NCBI GenBank assembly: GCA_021827145.1
Contig: JAKAXK010000006.1
Location: 1-50,249, forward strand
Source of the DNA: Pseudomonadota bacterium
Lineage (GTDB): Bacteria > Pseudomonadota > Gammaproteobacteria > Acidiferrobacterales > Acidiferrobacteraceae
Direction: 5' to 3'
DNA: 50,249 nt
Both the position numbers and the translations under genes were made by a program. Under the pieces are notes generated by a model. The model worked only from the letters and a program-made list of their open reading frames with translations, was not told where the DNA came from and searched no databases. The first letter of the stretch is position 1; every line of letters starts with the position of its first letter. Shown here in pieces: positions 8,597 to 17,964 of this stretch.

Positions 8597-8653
8597 CGTC
8601 CGCCCGACCGCGTCGACGACGCCGGCGAGTCAGCGGACCTATAAATCCCGCAG
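8597..8653 (+). repeat. 57-bp imperfect direct repeat, copy 1
   Basis: This stretch contains GACGACGCCGGCGAGTCAGC and the flanking bases, and matches 10516-10572 over 57 positions with about a dozen differences; the core GCGAGTCAGCGGAC is identical. Both copies are in non-coding DNA and in the same orientation, and they enclose the accessory genes 8721-10302. It may be a dispersed genomic repeat or the end of a decayed mobile element. Apart from it, 8537-8720 holds nothing recognised. Confidence 0.7.
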
Positions 8654-8720
8654 CGGCCGAGTGCCGAGAAAGCTGCTCGTTCTTCCGGTGAACCGGATTC
8701 CAACAGTGCCCAGTCGGCTT

Positions 8721-9158
8721 TTATTGTCCAGCATTTTGGCATCGTTCTTCCCAAACAGACTTGACGTACATGCGCATGGCATCTTGATCTTCCAGCGGAT
8801 ACCCATGGTGCTCGCCAGCGCCATTGGCCTCGGTCTTTGCCTCGAATACTTCACCGCGATCAGAAACGCTCCAGATGAATTTCGGAAACCCGTCGTGACG
8901 AATTTGACTGAATAGCCCACAGCGAATGCCACTTAGCGCCAGTAATCTTGCCTCGTCCAAAAGAATGGCCCGCCCCAGGTCACAAAGTGATTTTGTGGGA
9001 CGCGGATTCGTGCGCGGCAGTCCGTAGTCGGCCGGATTGCGTTTGTGATGACCGCTGCCGACATAGCGCGCCAACTTCTCAAGTCTCTGCTTCACCTGAT
9101 CGGTCGCGCAACTCGCAGGCACGATACGACGTTTGGGGTTGTTTCCAGGTCGGCTCAC
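8721..9158 (-). CDS. Small uncharacterised protein with an HKRNPxDYGL motif
   Basis: About 145 residues from GTG 9158; TTG 9170 is an alternative, and neither has a clear ribosome-binding site. Conserved-looking blocks are GHHKRNPADYGLPR, the KSLCD segment, GLFSQ, FPKFIWSVSD.GEVFEA and HHGYPLE. From memory these blocks occur in small stand-alone proteins of many bacteria (HxRNPxDFGL, KTLCD, GxPKxIW, YHGYP) whose function is unknown to me. The many His, Cys and Asp residues in these blocks could form an active or metal site, but that is speculation. Base composition is lower in GC than in the neighbours, as expected for an acquired gene. Confidence 0.6.
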   Translation of the reverse strand: MSRPGNNPKRRIVPASCATDQVKQRLEKLARYVGSGHHKRNPADYGLPRTNPRPTKSLCDLGRAILLDEARLLALSGIRCGLFSQIRHDGFPKFIWSVSDRGEVFEAKTEANGAGEHHGYPLEDQDAMRMYVKSVWEERCQNAGQ

Positions 9159-9184
9159 GGCAATGTTCAAGTTTATACAGAAAA

Positions 9185-9379
9185 TTATCCGCTTTTCTCG
9201 CGTGCAAAACCATGTACCGTTGTTTCAGGTATCAAAATAATGTCCTGTAAACCTTTGTCGGCTATGACGCCCCAAAAACCAACAACTAAACCCTGTGCTA
9301 GAGTATCTCCTGTGGGCCACAATCTGGTCGGGTCCCTACCGCGTACGAACGCCCATGGCTCGACGTCGGACGGATTAAT
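9185..9379 (-). CDS. Possible small protein upstream of the HKRNP gene
   Basis: A 64-residue frame from ATG 9379 whose stop lies about 26 bases before the 8721-9158 gene, so the two could be cotranscribed. It contains WPTGDTLAQGLVVGFWGVIA and ends in HGFAREKSG. Its codons are AT-rich at third positions, unlike the rest of the window, so it is either acquired or not coding. It shares the region from 9171 to 9408 with the presumed promoter of the plus-strand gene at 9409. Function unknown. Confidence 0.3.
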   Translation of the reverse strand: MNPSDVEPWAFVRGRDPTRLWPTGDTLAQGLVVGFWGVIADKGLQDIILIPETTVHGFAREKSG

Positions 9380-9408
9380 CATAATAACGGTGCACAAGGG
9401 AGCGAAAA

Positions 9409-10302
9409 ATGACAAGACTGCGATCTGTTGCGGCGCTGTTTATGGCCGTGATGTCGGTTGGTGTGTGTTCTGCGCGCGACGTATCCCCCGCTTCACTTCA
9501 CCGGCTTCTGGTGCTTTCTGGCACCGCGCAACAGGTGCAACAAATTCCGGTCCTGCTGCGCCTGGGACTGCAGGAGGCCAAGCAGCGGGTGGAACTGCAG
9601 GCGAAGACCCCCTCCAAAAAGGCCGCATTTGCTATTGAATTCACGCAGATAGAGCAGGTCATGAACACCACGTTCAGACCGGCTGACATCATGCGCATCA
9701 TCGCGCAACATGTCACGCATAACGTCTCCGAACAGGATGCGCGCGCAATGTTGGCGTGGTTCCAGTCACCGACGGGCAGACGGATCAGCCAGGCTGAGGA
9801 GAACGCCTCCACGCCGCAGGCCTACCGACAGATGATTGCCTCGGCGAGGACATCGCTCGCGAACCGGCCCCGCGTGCATTTCGCGATCGAGCTGGACAAG
9901 CTTCTGCATATTACCAAATCGGCTATGACGCTCGATGAAAACAATGCGCTCGCCATGTTCACCGCTCTTGCGGGTGCGGCACACCCAGGGCACCCAGTGC
10001 CGACCAAGGCGTTCCGGGAAACGATTGCACAAAAACTTCAGCAGGCGCGGCCCAAGTTCGAGATGCTGACGATCATCACCTCGGTCTATACCTACCGGCA
10101 TATCCCAATGACAAGTCTGCACAAATACCTCACCTTCCTGAAAACGCCGGGCGCCATGCGCTTCAATAAGAGCCTGCAGCGCGGATTGGAAACAGGTATA
10201 CGCCAGGCAATGACGAAACTCGCGAAGGCCATTGTCGTCATTGGTCAAAGAATTTCCCGACACGCACACACCGCAAGACCGGCACACCCCGGACAGCCCT
10301 AG
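9409..10302 (+). CDS. Exported protein with DUF2059-like repeats
   Basis: A 297-residue protein with a Sec signal peptide (residues 1-23: basic MTRLR, hydrophobic core, cleavage near CSARD). Around residues 96-135 HVTHNVSEQDARAMLAWFQS followed by PTGRR resembles DUF2059, and a second, weaker copy lies near residues 232-262 (LHKYLTFLKTPGAMRFNKSL). Such proteins are usually periplasmic and of unknown function. ATG 9409 has GGGAG at a suitable distance. The C terminus is basic and Pro/His-rich, which may be a degraded extension. It stands alone in the accessory patch. Confidence 0.75.
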   Translation: MTRLRSVAALFMAVMSVGVCSARDVSPASLHRLLVLSGTAQQVQQIPVLLRLGLQEAKQRVELQAKTPSKKAAFAIEFTQIEQVMNTTFRPADIMRIIAQHVTHNVSEQDARAMLAWFQSPTGRRISQAEENASTPQAYRQMIASARTSLANRPRVHFAIELDKLLHITKSAMTLDENNALAMFTALAGAAHPGHPVPTKAFRETIAQKLQQARPKFEMLTIITSVYTYRHIPMTSLHKYLTFLKTPGAMRFNKSLQRGLETGIRQAMTKLAKAIVVIGQRISRHAHTARPAHPGQP

Positions 10303-10711
10303 CAGGCCGCAGGAACACCGGGGGCGGCAAAGAATCGGCTCGCCCGATGGTAGTTGTGAGGCGAGTCGTAAGCGACCGAGCAGTGAGAGGGGGGTGTCGG
10401 CGGGGACTCTTTTTCTCGATGTCGGCCTTCGCCTCCGCCCCGTTATGCGTCACCTAGTCTTGCGGCTTATTGCGCGCGGCACAAGGCCGCTTCGCGCCTC
10501 TGGCCACGCATAGCTCGTCCGCCTTCCCCTATCGACGACGCCAGCGAGTCAGCGGACTTGGAAATCCCACAGGGCCTGCTGTTCAACGGCGGCGGCTTTG
10601 AGAACCACTGTTCTCCGGCGCGGACCGCAACCGCTTCCCGCTGGAAGGCCGCCGGGCGCCCATCGCGCCCCTGCCGGGACCAGGGGCGGTCCAAGGTCTC
10701 GGCCGCCCGCG
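10303..10711. other. Non-coding region between convergent genes, possible mobile-element remnant
   Basis: No credible gene was found. The region carries copy 2 of the 57-bp repeat (10516-10572) and a stretch at 10369-10406 (TAAGCGAC, then GGGGGTGTC, then CGGGGAC) that resembles a stretch at 37428-37459. Both facts fit decayed ends of an insertion element, but no transposase fragment could be read. No clear intrinsic terminator for either flanking gene was seen. Confidence 0.4.
10516..10572 (+). repeat. 57-bp imperfect direct repeat, copy 2
   Basis: Partner of 8597-8653, in the same orientation, with the core GCGAGTCAGCGGAC conserved. It lies in non-coding DNA downstream of leuA and closes the accessory patch on its right side. 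Confidence 0.7.
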
Positions 10712-12259
10712 CTACATCCCTCTATGGAGTTGGGGATGGGTGCGGTTGTCGGGGATGAGGAGTTTATTCACGGCGTTCAGATAGGCCTTCGCAGACGCGA
10801 GCACGATGTCGGTATCGGCGCCATGGCCGTTTACGATACGTCCCTGGCGCTCAAGGCGCACGGTCACCTCGCCCTGGGCATCCGTCCCGCTCGTGATCGC
10901 ATTCACGGCGTAGAGCTGCAGGGTCGCGCCACTGGCCACCACGCCCTCGATGGCACGAAACGCGGCATCCACGGGCCCACCACCCTCGGCGTGGGCCTCA
11001 TGTTCCTTACCATTCCACATAAGCCTCACATCCGCGCGCGGCTTGGTGCCGGTACCCGAGGCTGTCTCCAAGGTCATGAGCCTCACGGGCTCCACCGCCT
11101 CCTCCAAGGCCCCCTCGCTCACGAGCGCCTGGAGGTCCTCATCGAAGATCTCGTGTTTCTTGTCCGCCAGATCCTTAAAGCGCTCGAAGGCCTGATTCAA
11201 GGCCGCATCATCCTTCAGGGTGACGCCGATCTCGGTCATGCGCGCCCGGAAGGCGTTGCGCCCCGAGTGTTTGCCCAGGACCATGCGATTGGCGGTCCAA
11301 CCCACATCCTCGGCGCGCATGATCTCGTAGGTCTCGCGATTCTTGATCACCCCATCCTGATGGATGCCGGCCTCGTGGGCAAAGGCATTGGCACCCACGA
11401 TGGCCTTGTTGGGCTGCACGGCGAAGCCCGTAATGGTCGACACGAGACGGCTCGCCGCCACGATGTGCGGGGTCTCGATGCGCGTATCGCACTGAAACAC
11501 ATCCTGGCGGGTCCGCACCGCCATGACGATCTCCTCGAGCGCGGCATTGCCGGCACGCTCGCCAAGACCGTTGATCGTGCACTCGACCTGGCGCGCGCCG
11601 TGGTACACAGCCGCCAGGGAGTTGGCCACCGCAAGACCGAGATCGTTGTGGCAATGGACCGAGAAAATGGCCTGATCGGCGTTCGGGACGCGGGTTTTCA
11701 GCATCGCGATGAGCTCCCCGAATTGCGCCGGGACGCTGTAGCCTACCGTGTCCGGGATATTGACGGTGCGGGCGCCGGCGGCGATCGCCGCCTCCATGAC
11801 GCGACAGAGGAAATCCGGGTCCGAGCGGCCGGCGTCTTCCGCCGAGAACTCCACGTCATCCGTAAATTGTCGCGCGTAGCGTACCGCCTTCACCGCGCCT
11901 TCGAGCACCGCCTCGGGGCTCATGCGCAACTTCTCGCGCATATGGATGGGCGAGGTGGCGATGAAGGTGTGGATACGGGCGGCGCGCGCGGGCTTCAGTG
12001 CCTCGGCCGCACGATCGATGTCCTTGGTGAGCGCCCGCGCGAGCCCGCACACCCGGCTCTCGGTCACCGCCTCGGCCACCGCCTTCACGGCCTTGAAATC
12101 GTCGGGGCTCGCGATCGGGAAGCCGGCCTCGATCACATCGACCCGCAGGCGCTCCAGGGCGCGCGCGATGCGCACCTTCTCTTCGCAGGTCATGGACGCG
12201 CCGGGACTCTGTTCCCCGTCGCGCAATGTGGTATCGAACACCAAGAGCTGATCGGCCAT
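10712..12259 (-). CDS. leuA: 2-isopropylmalate synthase
   Basis: A 515-residue long-form LeuA, which condenses acetyl-CoA with 2-oxoisovalerate in the first committed step of leucine synthesis. The TIM-barrel domain starts with [16 protein letters not shown], with the metal site [10 protein letters not shown] and GLGERAGN; the C-terminal third (after about residue 390) is the LeuA regulatory dimer domain that binds leucine. ATG 12259 fits the family start and follows AGAGGTGG. In related genomes leuA often follows ilvIHC-psd-pssA; here the MFS and DUF4440 genes separate it from them. No leader peptide or attenuator could be read in the 170 bases upstream. Confidence 0.95.
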   Translation of the reverse strand: MADQLLVFDTTLRDGEQSPGASMTCEEKVRIARALERLRVDVIEAGFPIASPDDFKAVKAVAEAVTESRVCGLARALTKDIDRAAEALKPARAARIHTFIATSPIHMREKLRMSPEAVLEGAVKAVRYARQFTDDVEFSAEDAGRSDPDFLCRVMEAAIAAGARTVNIPDTVGYSVPAQFGELIAMLKTRVPNADQAIFSVHCHNDLGLAVANSLAAVYHGARQVECTINGLGERAGNAALEEIVMAVRTRQDVFQCDTRIETPHIVAASRLVSTITGFAVQPNKAIVGANAFAHEAGIHQDGVIKNRETYEIMRAEDVGWTANRMVLGKHSGRNAFRARMTEIGVTLKDDAALNQAFERFKDLADKKHEIFDEDLQALVSEGALEEAVEPVRLMTLETASGTGTKPRADVRLMWNGKEHEAHAEGGGPVDAAFRAIEGVVASGATLQLYAVNAITSGTDAQGEVTVRLERQGRIVNGHGADTDIVLASAKAYLNAVNKLLIPDNRTHPQLHRGM

Positions 12260-12429
12260 TGCGTTACGCCACCTCTGAATCGGCGCCAAGCGGCGCCATC
12301 TCTTCTCTGATCGCCAGGGACTCTAGCCAAAAAACCCCGCAAAGTCTATCGAGAACCCGACCCATGAGGCGGGTCCGAACGTACAGACCCGAACCCGTTT
12401 CGGCGCACACGAACCCTCGGCTACCCCTT

Positions 12430-13983
12430 TCATTCGCCGCGCGGCAAGGGCTTCGCCCACCGAAAAAGCAACACGAGCGGCAGACAGGCGAAGAACAGGA
12501 TCCCCATGAGTTCGAAGTCATCGATATAGGCCAGCATCTCGGACTGGCGTAACACCGTCGTATAGAGATGAGCCAGACCCGCCCCGGGCACGGCATGACC
12601 GATGGCGCTCTGGACCGCCGCCAAGTAGCTGTGCAGATGCGGATTATAGGGCGTAATGCGCGCTACAAGCCGGGTCTGGTGATACTGGGCGCGACGCGCG
12701 AGGATCGTGGCGGCGATCGACATGCCGACACTACCGCCAATGTTACGTGACATATTGATGATGGCCGAGGCATTACTCGACTTTGATGCCGGTAACGACG
12801 CGAACGCGAGCGTATTGATGGGGATAAACAAAAAAGCCATGCCGGCGGCCTGGAACGCGCGCGTCCAAACCAAGGTCGTAAAGCCTATGTGGGTATCGAA
12901 CTGCGTCATGAGCAGGGTCGCGAAGCCGCTGATACAAAGCCCACCCACAATCAGGGCGCGGGCATCGAGGCGCGACACGAGCTGCCCCACGACCGGCATC
13001 AGGGCCATGATGAGAAGCCCTCCCGGGGACAGCACGAGACCCGCATCCACGGCGGTGTAGCCCAAAAGCGACTGCATGAAGAGCGGCAACAAGGCCGTGC
13101 TGCCCAGGAGCAGAGCGCCGAGCATGAACATAAGGACATTAGCGGCGGCGAAACCTCGATCATGGAGCAGACGCAGATCCACGATCGGGTCCGCCCGACG
13201 CCATTCGCGGATCACGAAAGCCGTGATCGCCAGGACCACGGTGATCGTCATGGTCATGATGGGTACGGAGCTAAACCAGCCATCCTGCTGACCGCGGTCG
13301 AGTACCACCTGCATGAGGCCAAGGCCCAGGGTGATGAACGCAAAACCCATGAAGTCCGCACGGGGCGCGGAGGCGCGCCGCGCGCTACGGGCCCGAACGA
13401 AGGACTCTGGATCATGCACCAAGGCCTGCACCAGGGGCAGAATCAAAAGCCCCACCGGGACGTTAATGAGAAAGATCCAGCGCCAGCCCACATGATCCGT
13501 AATCCAGCCCCCGACCGTGGGCCCTATGGCTGGCGCGAAGACCACCGCCATGCCATAGACCGCGAACGCCATGCCACGCTTGGCCGCGGGCGCGGCGTCC
13601 GTGAGGATGGCCTGGGCGTTCGGTTGCAGTCCGCCGCCGGCAATGCCTTGCAGGGCCCGAAATGCCACAAGCGCAGGAAAATTGGGGCTCAAGCCACATA
13701 AGAGCGAGGTCATGGAAAAAGCGGCTATGCAGCCCATGAAGTAGCGTTTACGCCCCAACACGGTGGCCAACCAGCCGCTCAAGGGCAAGATGATCGCATT
13801 CGTCATGGTGTAGGCCGTCAGCACCCAGATCGCCTTGTCCTGGGAGATCGCCATGCTGCCCATGATATGCAACAAGGATACGTTGACGATGGTGAGATCC
13901 AGCACCTCCATGAACGCCGCCAAGGCGACCACCAAGGCGACTGCCCAGAAATTTCCCGTCACCGGCCGCTCATGGCCTTTCAT
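12430..13983 (-). CDS. DHA2-family (EmrB/QacA) multidrug exporter
   Basis: A 517-residue major facilitator of the 14-helix DHA2 group, which exports drugs or toxic compounds using the proton gradient. Seen are LDLTIVNVSLLHI in helix 1 (motif D1), GWLATVLGRKRYF (motif A) and GGGLQPNAQAIL with RGMAFAVYGMAVVFAPAIGP (motif C). Length and order match EmrB-like proteins. No EmrA-type membrane fusion partner is adjacent. ATG 13983 has no evident ribosome-binding site. It interrupts the usual pssA-leuA neighbourhood. Confidence 0.9.
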   Translation of the reverse strand: MKGHERPVTGNFWAVALVVALAAFMEVLDLTIVNVSLLHIMGSMAISQDKAIWVLTAYTMTNAIILPLSGWLATVLGRKRYFMGCIAAFSMTSLLCGLSPNFPALVAFRALQGIAGGGLQPNAQAILTDAAPAAKRGMAFAVYGMAVVFAPAIGPTVGGWITDHVGWRWIFLINVPVGLLILPLVQALVHDPESFVRARSARRASAPRADFMGFAFITLGLGLMQVVLDRGQQDGWFSSVPIMTMTITVVLAITAFVIREWRRADPIVDLRLLHDRGFAAANVLMFMLGALLLGSTALLPLFMQSLLGYTAVDAGLVLSPGGLLIMALMPVVGQLVSRLDARALIVGGLCISGFATLLMTQFDTHIGFTTLVWTRAFQAAGMAFLFIPINTLAFASLPASKSSNASAIINMSRNIGGSVGMSIAATILARRAQYHQTRLVARITPYNPHLHSYLAAVQSAIGHAVPGAGLAHLYTTVLRQSEMLAYIDDFELMGILFFACLPLVLLFRWAKPLPRGE

Positions 13984-14493
13984 GGGCGGCGGCGCGGCGG
14001 CATGCGCGAACCGCGCGTAAGGGCGCTTGCGCGCGACGCCACGCCCTTAGGGCGCTGGGCGCTCACATCGGATCGATGCGTGGCATGCGCTGATCTCTCA
14101 ACAAATCTGACGGGGCCCGTAAAAAAGGGTCTATCGGCCGGGGACTGGTGTCCGTCCATAAAGAGCCTCGCAAGGGGCCCGACGGGCCTTCGGCGATCCG
14201 CCGACGGGTCGCTGCGCGCGCGATCAGGAGCGGACCGGGCCAGTATGGCAAAGCTGGGGGCGGGCCTCAAATACGAGGGGCCCGCAGACCGGGCCTCGAC
14301 TTGGGTAGGGAGCGCGCGGGATAGTGTTTGCGCTCTTGACCGAAAGCCTTATAGCCGTTTTCCCTGAGCGACCATAAGGCCCCTTCAGGGCCCCATTCCA
14401 TCGGGGAAGACGACTCTTGACGGCCCCCTTCAGTGCTCCTATCGTTGCCCTTGGACACCTCTTCTCATGGCGGCACCCCAGAGGGCGGCAGCG
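13984..14493. other. Non-coding spacer between divergent genes
   Basis: About 500 bases without a convincing gene. Short frames on both strands have no family features. The stretch is rich in GC-rich inverted repeats (for example CCCTGA at 14362 with TCAGGG near 14385, and CCCC/GGGG around 14391-14406) and has two copies of a CTTCAG-centred block near 14381 and 14428. It presumably contains the promoters of both flanking genes, but no box stands out. Confidence 0.4.
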
Positions 14494-14892
14494 ATGACCC
14501 ACCACGACTCTCCCCACCTCCTGCGTATCCTCGAAGAACGGCTTCTCAACGGTGGTCAGAACCCGGAGGAACCGGGCCCCGGGGTATTACTCGCCGACGA
14601 TTTCTATGAAATCGGCTGCTCAGGACGACTCTATGATCGCACCGAGACCCTCAGACACCTGAGCCAAGAGGCACACCACAAATGCGCCATACGCGACTTT
14701 CAGGTGCGTTTTCTGGGCCCGGGCGTGGCCTTGACCGTATATCTGGTGGAAAGTGCGGAGGACGAGCCCGTCGCCGCGCCCTCCTGGCGCAGCTCGCTCT
14801 GGCGATGCCAACACGACCGCTGGCAGGTCCATTTTCATCAAGGGACGCGGGCCGCCATGCAGACCGAAGACCCTACGACCTTCCTACCCTAA
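14494..14892 (+). CDS. DUF4440 (SnoaL-like fold) protein
   Basis: A 132-residue protein with the DUF4440 pattern: LEERLLN near residue 11, LLADDFYEIGCSGRLYDR in the middle and a late W..HFHQGT. The fold is that of nuclear transport factor 2/SnoaL, seen in stand-alone proteins of unknown role. ATG 14494 follows AGAGGG; an upstream ATG at 14467 is possible. It is the only plus-strand gene among the minus-strand biosynthetic genes. Confidence 0.75.
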   Translation: MTHHDSPHLLRILEERLLNGGQNPEEPGPGVLLADDFYEIGCSGRLYDRTETLRHLSQEAHHKCAIRDFQVRFLGPGVALTVYLVESAEDEPVAAPSWRSSLWRCQHDRWQVHFHQGTRAAMQTEDPTTFLP

Positions 14893-14945
14893 GACATCTC
14901 GCCCGCGGACACAGCCGCGCCCTCGAAACGCCGTCGCGACCCCAG

Positions 14946-15707
14946 TCAAGGACGGGGCGCGCCTTCGTGGCCGTCACTGACCCTGCGCCTATGGACCGAA
15001 CGGCGATAGCGCCGCACGAGCGCATCGATCGGTCCCGATAGGGCGTAACAGAAAAATAGCGCAAACAAGACGCGTGCCGGATCGAGCGAGATCAAGACAA
15101 AGATCAGGACGATGGCGAGCACGGCGATGAAGGGTACGCGTCCCTTGAGGTCGATGTGCTTGAAGCTGTGGTAACGGATGTTGCTCACCATGGCCGCGCC
15201 GATCAGGACGGTGATCGTCAAGGCCGCCGCGCGCAACCACCAGTGGGGCGGACCATAGCCTTGCAGAACCCACACAAGGCCGGTCACGACTGCGGCCGCC
15301 GCCGGGCTCGGTAGTCCATGGAACGACAAGCGCCGGTCGGCGCTCGCCTGAATATTGAAGCGCGCCAAACGCAGGGCCGCGGCCGCCGAGTAGACAAAGG
15401 CCGCAAGCCAGCCGAGCTTGCCGAGACCCGAAAGGCCCCACTCGTAGACCACCAGCGCGGGCGCAAGCCCAAAGGACACCATGTCCGAAAGGCTGTCATA
15501 CTGGGCGCCGAAATCACTCTCGGTGTGCGTCCAGCGCGCCACCCGCCCATCCAGCCCATCCATGACCATGGCAATGAAGACCGCCACGGCGGCGTGCCAA
15601 AATTCGCCCTTCATGGCCTGGACGATGGCATAGAAGCCGGCGAAGAGCGCCGCTGTGGTAAACAGGTTCGGCAGGATATAAATGCCTTTGCGTTTATCTT
15701 CCATCAT
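14946..15707 (-). CDS. pssA: CDP-diacylglycerol-serine O-phosphatidyltransferase
   Basis: A 253-residue membrane protein that makes phosphatidylserine from CDP-diacylglycerol and serine. The CDP-alcohol phosphotransferase signature is visible as MDGLDGRVARWTHTESDFGA, continuing into YDSLSDMVSFG (D-G-x2-A-R-x8-G-x3-D-x3-D). Hydrophobic segments follow to the C terminus. ATG 15707 lies just after the psd stop; ATG 15704 is equally possible. Gene order psd-pssA means the two consecutive steps to phosphatidylethanolamine are cotranscribed. Confidence 0.93.
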   Translation of the reverse strand: MMEDKRKGIYILPNLFTTAALFAGFYAIVQAMKGEFWHAAVAVFIAMVMDGLDGRVARWTHTESDFGAQYDSLSDMVSFGLAPALVVYEWGLSGLGKLGWLAAFVYSAAAALRLARFNIQASADRRLSFHGLPSPAAAAVVTGLVWVLQGYGPPHWWLRAAALTITVLIGAAMVSNIRYHSFKHIDLKGRVPFIAVLAIVLIFVLISLDPARVLFALFFCYALSGPIDALVRRYRRSVHRRRVSDGHEGAPRP

Positions 15708-15715
15708 CACACCCT

Positions 15716-17427
<1,712 letters not shown>

Positions 17428-17457
17428 TCACCCGGAAGCCGGGCCGTTAGGGTTGAT

Positions 17458-17964
17458 TCAGGTTCCGGGCGCGTCGGGTTTGACAGTGATGCTACCGCGG
17501 GCGATACCGATGACCCCGGAACGTACCACTTCCAGGATACGCCGCGGCTGCAAAACGGAGATGAAGGCGTCGATCTTGCCGCCGTCGCCCGTAAGCTCGA
17601 TGGTATAGGCGCAATCTGTGACGTCGATTATACGCCCACGAAAAATGTCCGACAGCCGCTTGATCTCGGCGCGTTCCTCGCCCTCGGCGGCGACCTTTAT
17701 GAGCAACATCTCCCGCTCGATGCGCTCATTATCCGTCAAATCCACGAGCTTCACCACATCGACAAGCTTATTCAGCTGCTTGCGGATCTGATCGACCACG
17801 CCTTCGGATCCGCTCGTGACCAAAGTCATGCGCGACAGGCTCGGGTCCTCGGTGGGCGCGACCGTGAGCGAGGCAATGTTGTAGCCGCGCGCGGAAAAAA
17901 GCCCGGCCACGCGCGACAAGGCGCCGGCCTCATTCTCCAGAAGTATCGAAATGATATGGCGCAT
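17458..17964 (-). CDS. ilvH: Acetolactate synthase small regulatory subunit
   Basis: A 168-residue regulatory subunit that confers valine feedback inhibition on IlvI. The N-terminal ACT domain is HIISILLENEAGALSRVAGL, with FSARGYNI following; the C-terminal half contains LSDIFRGRIIDV. ATG 17964 overlaps the ilvI stop by one base (TGATG), so the subunits are translationally coupled. Confidence 0.96.
   Translation of the reverse strand: MRHIISILLENEAGALSRVAGLFSARGYNIASLTVAPTEDPSLSRMTLVTSGSEGVVDQIRKQLNKLVDVVKLVDLTDNERIEREMLLIKVAAEGEERAEIKRLSDIFRGRIIDVTDCAYTIELTGDGGKIDAFISVLQPRRILEVVRSGVIGIARGSITVKPDAPGT

Noticed and set aside
9045-9638. Plus-strand ORF that reads through the start of the 9409 gene
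   Set aside because: The 9409 gene in another frame has a signal peptide, a ribosome-binding site and a DUF2059-like pattern; this frame has none.
10598-12310. Long plus-strand open frame of 570 codons
   Set aside because: Antisense shadow of leuA; low-complexity Arg/His/Gly-rich sequence with no domain.
12260-12429. Leader peptide or attenuator for leuA
   Set aside because: No short ORF with a run of Leu codons and no hairpin with a T-run were found; only a CGGGTC/GACCCG stem is present.
14267-14458. Minus-strand ORF of 63 codons in the 13984-14493 spacer
   Set aside because: No ribosome-binding site, no family resemblance, and it runs through inverted repeats.
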